DNA of 7,854 nucleotides from Methanocalculus sp. (GTDB lineage: Archaea > Halobacteriota > Methanomicrobia > Methanomicrobiales > Methanocorpusculaceae). Of the stretch, positions 1-5,579 are shown in pieces (position 1 is the stretch's first letter; the number at the start of each line of letters is the position of its first letter). The DNA is taken from positions 1-7,854 of the forward strand of contig NZ_JARVGN010000058.1 of the NCBI RefSeq assembly GCF_029762515.1, given 5' to 3'. The position numbers were made by a program, and so were the translations under genes. The notes under the pieces are model-generated. The model saw nothing but the letters and a program-made list of their open reading frames with translations, did no database searches and was not told the origin of the DNA.

Positions 1-306
1 CGTCGGCGTCAATACGAGGATGTCGGTCGAACAAATCCCATCGAAATCTGCCTTCACCGCTTTATCAAGGTACGGACGAAGTTTTCCGTAGAGCAGATCC
101 CCTGAGTAAAACTTTGACTTGGTACTCCTGAGATCGGTGTCAAAAGCCCAAGCATCGAGTTTTACCGTCCCTGGTGTGATGTTTTCCAGCCCAACGAATC
201 TATCCGTTCCCTCCCCTGAAGGCTGCACGCTTTCCTTCCTCAGTATAACGACGTCTCCGAGAGTGACGCTCTTCCAGCCGGAAGGAATTTGCTTTGCGAT
301 AGTCAT
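1..306 (-). CDS. hsdS: Type I restriction-modification specificity subunit HsdS, 3' end missing
   Basis: This is the first 102 codons of a specificity subunit, cut off by the left window edge. In type I systems HsdS recognises the split DNA target and holds the HsdM (and HsdR) subunits. The visible part matches the start of a target recognition domain: IPSGWKSVTLGDV at residues 7-19, then FVGLENITPG at 37-46, and the family-typical stretch GDLLYGKLRPYLDKAV at 69-84 followed by CSTDILVLTP. The ATG at 306-304 overlaps the stop of the preceding SIR2 gene by one base (TGATG), and a GGAG at 320-317 lies 10 nt before it, so it is translated from the same transcript. The family call is firm from these motifs; the DNA target cannot be read from this fragment. 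Confidence 0.93.
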   Translation of the reverse strand, partial: MTIAKQIPSGWKSVTLGDVVILRKESVQPSGEGTDRFVGLENITPGTVKLDAWAFDTDLRSTKSKFYSGDLLYGKLRPYLDKAVKADFDGICSTDILVLTPT

Positions 307-2273
307 CAGTTTTCATCTCCAGCCGCAATTTCCTTTTGAGATCCTACAACGTCCGCATTAATAACCTGCAGAGGGTTAAATTTTATATAAAGGTTCCCCG
401 TGTCACTCTTCCATTTGATAACAAGATCTTGATCGTCACGTTCTATTGCGGCTTGGATCTCCTCTTTATTAATTGGCCTCATATCAAATCCTTCAACTTC
501 AAAAGGAACTCTTAATATTTTATCAAATAGTTCAAAATCACACCATAATTCTCGAGAAAGCTTGAGAGTTTCAACATCTTCCTTTGATAAGGCTTCTCGG
601 ACTGACTCGGAGTTTGCAACAGTGATAGTAACATCAATAAGTTTCTCGGGTCGGCCATTGACAAACGACGATAACCATAAGATCTTCTCTTGCTCATCTA
701 CCGTGATCTCCTCAGGGATCTGAAATTTCACATGAAACCGAGATTGAAGATCACCCAAGTCATTATACATCCTGTATAAATCGTTGATTAAGCGTGTCTC
801 AGCTGATGGTTCTGGAATAATTGAACTTTTAAGAACAAATGGTCCTTGGAATGAGGCAGATATTAACTCTATAGACTCACCTTGGGCCCAGGCATCAATA
901 AGACCATAAATTTCGCGAGCACGATTGACATCTGATAGAATATTTTTCGCTTTGAAATTGATCTTTGCTTCACGCTTCACCCCTGACATTCGAATGATCA
1001 ATATGAAGTCAGGATCGTCAATTTCAAGTTTCATAGATTGCTGTGAACCGTAGACTTTCGCTTTCAGATGGCTCAGTCTCAATTGCCGTTGTGTCGATTG
1101 AAGATCGACTCTACATTCTGTATTAGGGTGAGGTTCGATTACTAAATTCCCTGATTTTAGAGCCGATGGATCCGTTAATAAAATGCCATTATCTGTACCA
1201 TTACAAAGTTTCAAATGAAGATCCGTTGCCTTGATAGTAACTGGATCACAACTTATGCCCGTAAGGAGATCAATCATTTCTTGGGATTTAGTCCCATCTT
1301 CTTTTTTCAATTTATAAGCTAATGTAAATCCAAAAGGTACCCCGGGATCTTTTGAAGAAACACTCACATGAGTTACTTTTTTCCCCTTACTTGTGTAAAC
1401 AATTTCAACACCCTGCTGATCAAAAATCCCCTCTGATTTTACTAAGAGGGATGGTTTTTTCATCCCATCGACAAAGGCATTCTGTATTACAGTATTTGTA
1501 ATATATTCTATTGCTGTAGCTGCATCCATCTCAATGAACTGTAAATTATACTCATTCAACCCTTCCCTTTTCTCTTCATCTACATTTTTATCGATAAAGA
1601 AATAGGGGTGTTTTCTGGATTCGAGTCGCCCATAAATGTCTTTGAGCATCTCCCTAACATTTGAATCCGCGACCGAGTAACCAATAAACACAACAGAATA
1701 TTCTGCAAGCAGAGATTTGATCTTGCTCCAGACAATGGAATCACGGTCAAATTTTCTATAATCCTCTGAGGTTATGACAATGGACTCTGGATCAGACAAA
1801 TCACCATGGATTTTTAACAGAATTGTCCTGTCTGGATAATCGGTTATCCCTGGCAACTCATCATCATGGGCAATACTGACAATATTATCGTCGTACGCAT
1901 GCTCGAAGAGCGGATCATAATTTGTGGTTATAATATACTTTATTCTGTTAATGTGGGCGAGTGATTTGTGGGTCTCGATCCTTTCCGGCTCCTTACCATA
2001 ACACTCTTTCAACAGATCGATCAAACTTTCTCTACCTTTAGCCTCAACATAACGATCAGCAGCTTCTTGCAAAGGTAGTGAACATGCCTTTTCTCCCAAG
2101 GCTGCTCCAAGAAGATCAGATAGTTCTGATCCTGTTGGATATCCCGCATAATGAGAAAATCCAGATCCAACCCAAAAGATCACTTTTTCTTGGCGTATCA
2201 ACTCACATAACTGATCTAATTCCTTATTGGCAAAACCAGAAAGGGAGCTATTCGCGGGTGTAATTTCGCTCAC
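306..2273 (-). CDS. SIR2-family (sirtuin-fold) protein encoded inside a type I RM operon, probable NAD-consuming defence effector
   Basis: This 655-residue protein has an N-terminal SIR2 domain at about residues 20-265. Visible motifs are GSGFS (36-40, dinucleotide-binding loop), TTNYDPLFE (116-124, with N118 at the catalytic Asn position), KIHGD (154-158, with H156 at the catalytic His position) and GYSVADSNV (199-207). Defence proteins with this SIR2 type (for example ThsA, DSR and SIR2-HerA) hydrolyse NAD+ to stop phage growth; both key residues are kept here, so activity is likely. Residues 270-655 match no domain I recognise. They are rich in predicted beta strands and could be a sensor or docking part. 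The start is GTG at 2273, overlapping the hsdM stop by 4 nt, with GAGGTGG 4 nt upstream. The stop overlaps the hsdS ATG. No membrane segment or signal peptide is visible. The SIR2 fold is seen; NADase activity and a role with HsdM/HsdS are inferred. Confidence 0.88.
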   Translation of the reverse strand: MSEITPANSSLSGFANKELDQLCELIRQEKVIFWVGSGFSHYAGYPTGSELSDLLGAALGEKACSLPLQEAADRYVEAKGRESLIDLLKECYGKEPERIETHKSLAHINRIKYIITTNYDPLFEHAYDDNIVSIAHDDELPGITDYPDRTILLKIHGDLSDPESIVITSEDYRKFDRDSIVWSKIKSLLAEYSVVFIGYSVADSNVREMLKDIYGRLESRKHPYFFIDKNVDEEKREGLNEYNLQFIEMDAATAIEYITNTVIQNAFVDGMKKPSLLVKSEGIFDQQGVEIVYTSKGKKVTHVSVSSKDPGVPFGFTLAYKLKKEDGTKSQEMIDLLTGISCDPVTIKATDLHLKLCNGTDNGILLTDPSALKSGNLVIEPHPNTECRVDLQSTQRQLRLSHLKAKVYGSQQSMKLEIDDPDFILIIRMSGVKREAKINFKAKNILSDVNRAREIYGLIDAWAQGESIELISASFQGPFVLKSSIIPEPSAETRLINDLYRMYNDLGDLQSRFHVKFQIPEEITVDEQEKILWLSSFVNGRPEKLIDVTITVANSESVREALSKEDVETLKLSRELWCDFELFDKILRVPFEVEGFDMRPINKEEIQAAIERDDQDLVIKWKSDTGNLYIKFNPLQVINADVVGSQKEIAAGDEN

Positions 2274-4066
2274 AGAACCACCTCTTTATACCCGATCTCT
2301 CTCAGATAACCCTCAATCTTTGCATCCACGGCTTGTAACTCTTCTTCAATCTGCCTGATCTCCGCCCATGTTCCAGCGAGATCGATTTCATCCTTCTCCT
2401 GATTGGGGAAAACATAGAGTGTCACATTCAGGCTATAGTCATTTTGTGCGATCTCCTCGACCGGCACCAAGCGGGCGAAGCCGTCATCCTCTGCGAACTC
2501 CTCATATGCCGTAACGATCGTGGTAATGTTCTCGTCTGCGAGGATGTTGAGTTTGCGGACATTAGGATGTTTTTCGAACTGATTGGAGGCGTTGATGAAG
2601 AGCACCTTGCCCTTCCTCTCCTCGGGCTTCTGCCTCCTCAAGATCATAATGGCGCCTGGTGCTCCGGTGTTGTAGAAGAGCTTCTCGGGCAAGAGGATTA
2701 TGCATTCCAGGAGATCATGATCGATGATCTTCTGACGGACCGCCTTCTCCTTCCCACCCCTGAATAAACAGCCGGTATCGATAACTACACCGACCCGCCC
2801 CGTCTCTTCCTTTGCCGAGGCCAGCATGTGCTGGACCCATGCCCAATCTGCACTCTGGCGATTAATAAAACCAAAGGAGTAGCGTTGTTTCCAGAACTCC
2901 CCCTTTTTCAGGATCGTCTCTTCATAGCCGTCCTGGTTCCAGGGCGGATTGGCAATCACAACATCAAACTGCTTGACCCCTGTCCCATCATCTTTCTTGA
3001 ACTTTGGATACAGGAGGGTATCTCCATGCGCAAGATTCACGTTTCTGATGCCATGAATGTACATGTTCATCCGACCATAGGCAAGCGTTTGGGCGTTTGC
3101 TTCCTGACCGTAGAGGAAGAGTTGCTCTGCATCTTCGGGCCCATAATTCTCAACAACGTGCTTATGAGAGATGATCAACATGCCGTTACTTGCTGCAGCG
3201 GGGTCGTACACGCTTTCTCCAGGGTGTGGATCGAGAGCCTCAACAAGAAGCTGGATTACCTCGCGGGGAGTATAGACTTCACCTTCCTTTGCCTTCTGCG
3301 GAGCAAAATATTGCAGAAGCCACTCATAGGCGTCACCAAGGATGTCAGCAGAGACATCAGTGAGTTTTTTCTCGCTGAAGAGTTCCACCAGTTGGCGGAG
3401 AATTTCAGCATTCTCCCGGCTCTGAGTAAACTGTATGAAGTCCACAGTGTCGAAGACATCCCGCAGTTCAGGGTTGCGATTTCCGATCTCTTTAAGAGCC
3501 ATTGAAAAGGTTTCAGGGAGCTTCTCGGTATCTTTACGCAGGTTTTCCCAGAGGTATTCTTCAGGGAGATCAAAACTGTGATACATCGCCTTCTTGGCTT
3601 CGGCACATGCCTCTTCTTTAGTATATCCATCCTCCAGCGATTCATCATATGCGGCTTTTGTCTCCATTTCCCATTTGTCACTGATGCGCTTCAGGAATAG
3701 TGGAAGGAGAATGAACTTGTAATCCACCCTGGTACGTATAATATCCGCCGCGCGCTTGAGGATGCGGGTGAGTTCGTCTCGGGTCAACCTCTCATCTGAA
3801 ACAGAAAGAATTGCTGCAATCTGCTCCTCCCTGCCGATAAGGGAGTATATTTTCTTTCGTGCATCCTCGTTATCAGATCGCACATTGAGTAGACCGACCT
3901 TCCGAAGTTTTGACAGGAGGGCAGGGGGCTTGGTCTTGGTATCCTCAGTTTTACCCTCAAGGACTTTCGCAGCATCCTGAATCCGAAATTCATTCTTTTC
4001 GAACGCATCCCAGAGATATGAATATCCCTTGTCGACCCAGGCCGGTATAGATATATTAGATTCCAT
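2270..4066 (-). CDS. hsdM: Type I restriction-modification DNA methyltransferase subunit HsdM (N6-adenine), with N-terminal extension
   Basis: The 598-residue protein is the modification subunit; with HsdS it transfers a methyl group from S-adenosylmethionine to adenine N6 in the target. Residues 1-80 form an extension that looks like a winged helix (IQDAAKVLEG, LLSKLRKVGLLNV). Residues 95-250 resemble the HsdM N-terminal helical domain. The catalytic domain follows: EGEVYTPREVIQLLVEAL (261-278), motif I DPAAASNGML (288-297), motif IV NPPW (373-376), and the HsdM-typical YNTGAPGAIMILRR (465-478). Motif IV is standard, but motif I departs from the usual DPACGSGGML in the glycine loop. A C-terminal helix (562-592) is typical of the part that contacts HsdS. 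The ATG at 4066 has no ribosome binding site, but a TATA box is centred about 26 nt upstream, so the message is probably leaderless. It is the first gene of the operon. Confidence 0.94.
   Translation of the reverse strand: MESNISIPAWVDKGYSYLWDAFEKNEFRIQDAAKVLEGKTEDTKTKPPALLSKLRKVGLLNVRSDNEDARKKIYSLIGREEQIAAILSVSDERLTRDELTRILKRAADIIRTRVDYKFILLPLFLKRISDKWEMETKAAYDESLEDGYTKEEACAEAKKAMYHSFDLPEEYLWENLRKDTEKLPETFSMALKEIGNRNPELRDVFDTVDFIQFTQSRENAEILRQLVELFSEKKLTDVSADILGDAYEWLLQYFAPQKAKEGEVYTPREVIQLLVEALDPHPGESVYDPAAASNGMLIISHKHVVENYGPEDAEQLFLYGQEANAQTLAYGRMNMYIHGIRNVNLAHGDTLLYPKFKKDDGTGVKQFDVVIANPPWNQDGYEETILKKGEFWKQRYSFGFINRQSADWAWVQHMLASAKEETGRVGVVIDTGCLFRGGKEKAVRQKIIDHDLLECIILLPEKLFYNTGAPGAIMILRRQKPEERKGKVLFINASNQFEKHPNVRKLNILADENITTIVTAYEEFAEDDGFARLVPVEEIAQNDYSLNVTLYVFPNQEKDEIDLAGTWAEIRQIEEELQAVDAKIEGYLREIGYKEVVL
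2278..2284 (-). promoter_or_regulatory. Ribosome binding site of the SIR2 gene
   Basis: GAGGTGG on the minus strand sits 4 nt before the GTG at 2273, inside the last codons of hsdM. It fits the anti-Shine-Dalgarno end of archaeal 16S rRNA, supports the GTG start, and suggests coupled translation with hsdM. Confidence 0.75.
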
Positions 4067-4088
4067 GCATCTACGTTTATCCTATGAA

Positions 4089-4096
4089 TATTTATA
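4089..4096 (-). promoter_or_regulatory. Archaeal TATA box of the hsdM-SIR2-hsdS operon
   Basis: TATAAATA on the minus strand is centred about 26.5 nt before the hsdM ATG. In archaea transcription starts about 26 nt after the TATA centre, so the transcript would begin at or next to the ATG, in line with the lack of a Shine-Dalgarno site. The location is seen; the start site is inferred. Confidence 0.7.
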
Positions 4097-4114
4097 CCTA
4101 TCGTTAATTGTATG

Positions 4115-4133
4115 AACATAGTTTTTGTATGTT
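4115..4133. promoter_or_regulatory. Inverted repeat upstream of the hsdM TATA box, possible operator
   Basis: AACATA at 4115-4120 and TATGTT at 4128-4133 are perfect reverse complements separated by 7 nt (gtttttg). The element lies 19-37 bp upstream of the TATA box on the hsdM side. A regulator could bind here, but 6-bp arms in AT-rich DNA can arise by chance. Confidence 0.25.
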
Positions 4134-4142
4134 TATGTATTT

Positions 4143-4167
4143 GTGAGAGGGGCCCCACTACTCTCAC
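4143..4167. repeat. Short hairpin-forming inverted repeat with a GGGGCCCC loop
   Basis: GTGAGAG at 4143-4149 pairs perfectly with CTCTCAC at 4161-4167. The 11-nt loop, together with the last base of the left arm, includes the self-complementary GGGGCCCC (4149-4156). It lies between the hsdM promoter and the small minus-strand ORF ending at 4190. There is no following T-run on either strand, so a bacterial-type terminator is not supported. Its function is unknown. Confidence 0.4.
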
Positions 4168-4189
4168 GATAGAATGGACAGAACTTGAT

Positions 4190-4531
4190 TTAATGGCCCT
4201 CTGGCTCGCTATCTTCAACCGAACAAACGCAGACATAACGATAAAAGGGCAGATTTGAGGCATTCTGAATCGCGCCATCAAACGGATTGGCAAGACCCAA
4301 TCCGGCTACATCCTCTTTGTCTATGTCAGGCAGCAGGTGATCGATAAGGACACCACCCTCCCGTGGGCGATCACTGGGTGCTTCGAGATCATCTAAAAGA
4401 TCCATGAGGACACGAAACCGATCTTCACCACCCAACCGAAACTCGGTGCCGATGTTTTTCTCTTCAGGATAAAACTGAATGAGATAGAGATCTTCAAATC
4501 CCTGGTCGATTTCAAGCCCCTCATCCCACAT
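4190..4531 (-). CDS. Small hypothetical protein, possibly a remnant of a longer gene
   Basis: The ORF encodes 113 residues from ATG at 4531 to TAA, with no domain I recognise. It is acidic, beginning MWDEGLEIDQGFEDLYLIQF and containing FRVLMDLLDDLEAP, with no membrane segment. Codon choice looks normal for a protein gene (many GAT/GAA/CTC and mixed third positions), and its GC content is close to hsdM, unlike the AT-rich genes to its right. No ribosome binding site precedes the ATG. The reading frame continues without interruption for ten codons upstream (LHFVPDKSQ in front of the Met) to a TGA at 4564-4562, as if the real N-terminus had been lost. It may be a truncated gene or a real small gene; the two cannot be told apart here. 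Confidence 0.4.
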   Translation of the reverse strand: MWDEGLEIDQGFEDLYLIQFYPEEKNIGTEFRLGGEDRFRVLMDLLDDLEAPSDRPREGGVLIDHLLPDIDKEDVAGLGLANPFDGAIQNASNLPFYRYVCVCSVEDSEPEGH

Positions 4532-4820
4532 CTGGCTTTTATCAGGAACAAAATGCAGTGGTCAGGTGATGTCAGAGGGCAAATGATGTGGACAGTTATC
4601 AATTGCATTCTAAAAATGCTCACTTGTGGCGCTCCACAAAGAACATCACCTAGACACTGCCGTTGCTCGATATGAAGAGCCACGATAGACGATAGGTACC
4701 CGGTTACCATCTCCATGTCACAGCTGCAAGGGGGTGTTGGTCGGTGGATCATCCGGGAGCCAGCGATAGATCGTAACTGACTGCTATCGTGCCGTGAATC
4801 GAAGGGACTTTGCCGCTCAC

Positions 4821-4835
4821 CCAATTTTCAATTGG
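4821..4835. promoter_or_regulatory. Palindrome CCAATT-ttc-AATTGG upstream of the GIY-YIG-like gene
   Basis: Perfect 6-bp arms with a 3-nt spacer lie about 22 bp before the TATA-like box of the next gene. This is a plausible operator position, but no binding protein can be named. Confidence 0.35.
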
Positions 4836-4857
4836 AGATACTGAATTAATCGAAAGG

Positions 4858-4865
4858 TTTTTTAT
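4858..4865 (+). promoter_or_regulatory. TATA-like box of the GIY-YIG-like gene
   Basis: A T-rich TTTTTATA-type element (gtttttttatattt overall) is centred about 26 nt before the ATG at 4888, which has no Shine-Dalgarno site. This arrangement fits a leaderless archaeal transcript and supports the choice of the 4888 start. Confidence 0.45.
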
Positions 4866-4887
4866 ATTTCGAATCCATCAGACGGTT

Positions 4888-5232
4888 ATGAATATAATTC
4901 CCCACATACAAACGGGAAGAAACTTCGATGAACTATGCCAAAAAATTGGCAGGGAAATTAATAGTCGAAGGAAAATGTGCAAACAATTTAAAATTGGCAT
5001 AACGACAGACATTAATAATCGAGCTGTTAGCGATGATTACTGGTTGGGTGGATATGATTATATGGTCGTATTATACAGAACCCAATCCAAACAGAGAGTT
5101 ATCGATATGGAACAGTATCTCATAAAACGGTTTAAAAAATACAAAGAGTGTAAAAATATACGACCCGGTGGTGAGGGGAAACTCAAATGGGGGCCACCTT
5201 ATTATGCCTATCTTGCAATGAAAATAGAGTAA
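4888..5232 (+). CDS. Small divergent GIY-YIG-like protein, possible nuclease
   Basis: The protein has 114 residues from ATG 4888. The pattern fits the GIY-YIG fold in its viral/T5orf172-like variants: FKIGITTDINNRA (34-46, YIG-like strand and the conserved Arg45), DMEQYLIKRF (73-82, with E75 at the metal-binding Glu position) and CKNIRPGGEGK (88-98, with the conserved Asn90). GIY-YIG enzymes cut DNA through these residues. The first GIY tyrosine strand is not recognisable: the N-terminal 30 residues (MNIIPHIQTGRNFDELCQKI) do not contain it, so activity is doubtful. The frame is open upstream to a TTG at 4810, but the TATA-like box then lies inside the coding region, so 4888 is preferred. The gene is strongly AT-rich and stands alone on the plus strand, 134 nt before the next small gene. 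The fold is moderately certain; the function is unknown. Confidence 0.6.
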   Translation: MNIIPHIQTGRNFDELCQKIGREINSRRKMCKQFKIGITTDINNRAVSDDYWLGGYDYMVVLYRTQSKQRVIDMEQYLIKRFKKYKECKNIRPGGEGKLKWGPPYYAYLAMKIE

Positions 5233-5304
5233 ACGACAAAGGACGATTTCGGTTATTCATAAAGTAAATAATCCTTCATGTGGAGCATTTAATATAGGGC
5301 GTAA

Positions 5305-5314
5305 ATTATAAATT
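5305..5314 (+). promoter_or_regulatory. TATA-like box before the 48-residue gene
   Basis: ATTATAAATT lies about 57 nt before the ATG at 5367. Transcription would begin near 5335 and give a leader of about 30 nt carrying the Shine-Dalgarno site. The whole segment is AT-rich, so other TATA-like words (for example TTTAATATA at 5288-5296) are possible. Confidence 0.4.
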
Positions 5315-5356
5315 AAAATAAGAATAAAAATCAGATATTTGTTGATAATAGACAGT

Positions 5357-5362
5357 AGGTGA
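5357..5362 (+). promoter_or_regulatory. Ribosome binding site of the 48-residue gene
   Basis: AGGTGA lies 4 nt before the ATG at 5367 and matches the archaeal anti-Shine-Dalgarno (complement of UCACCUCC). It is the main evidence that this very short frame is translated. Confidence 0.7.
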
Positions 5363-5366
5363 CCAG

Positions 5367-5513
5367 ATGAGCACTAACAAAAAGAATTACATACAGGTTT
5401 TCAATCCTCGTACTGAGAGATGGGTCAAAATTGATCGTGATGCAGGTAAAATCATAGCAAATAAAAAAAGTGAGGGGCCGTATAAAAATATTAAAAAGTA
5501 TCGATCAAAATAA
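5367..5513 (+). CDS. Small basic hypothetical protein (48 residues)
   Basis: The frame runs from ATG 5367 to TAA 5513 and encodes 48 residues with a strong Shine-Dalgarno site 4 nt upstream. The protein is rich in lysine and arginine. It has a compact pattern, VFNPRTERWVKIDRDAGKII (residues 11-30) followed by NKKSEGPYKNI (32-42), which looks like a small conserved domain of beta strands around aromatic residues rather than random translation. I have the impression that similar short proteins occur in archaea and phages beside defence or mobile genes, but I cannot name a family. It could bind nucleic acid or act as a partner of the neighbours. The next gene begins 66 nt downstream (or 21 nt, if its TTG start is used), so the two may be cotranscribed. 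Confidence 0.65.
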   Translation: MSTNKKNYIQVFNPRTERWVKIDRDAGKIIANKKSEGPYKNIKKYRSK

Positions 5514-5579
5514 TTCAACTAGGATCTGATTCTTTTGGTTTTAATATGCCCTAATTCAACAAGTGAATGTCAGAAAAAG

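Larger units (their letters stand above)
4532..4887. other. Gene-free stretch between the remnant ORF and the GIY-YIG-like gene
   Basis: No convincing protein or RNA gene is seen in these 356 bases. Open frames on the minus strand (up to 4824) give cysteine- and proline-rich translations without domain-like patterns, and other frames are broken by stops. The sequence contains a tandem acgatag-acgatag (4681-4695 region), a near-palindrome ggtacccggttacc just after it, and, at the right end, the palindrome and TATA-like box described separately. It may be the debris of a degraded gene. Confidence 0.4.

Noticed and set aside
2828..3505. Long plus-strand frame (225 codons) opposite hsdM
   Set aside because: It is the antisense shadow of a clearly conserved hsdM; no ribosome site or domain pattern.
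4143..4167. Intrinsic terminator at the GTGAGAG/CTCTCAC hairpin
   Set aside because: No T-run follows the stem on either strand, and archaeal terminators do not depend on such hairpins.
4679..4790. Scattered cacgatag / ctatcgtg 8-mers
   Set aside because: Copies are few and irregularly spaced; no CRISPR-like or iteron-like periodicity.
4393..4824. Minus-strand frame of 143 codons in the gene-poor region
   Set aside because: Overlaps the 113-residue ORF in a different frame; its translation is Cys/Pro/Ser-rich without domain character.
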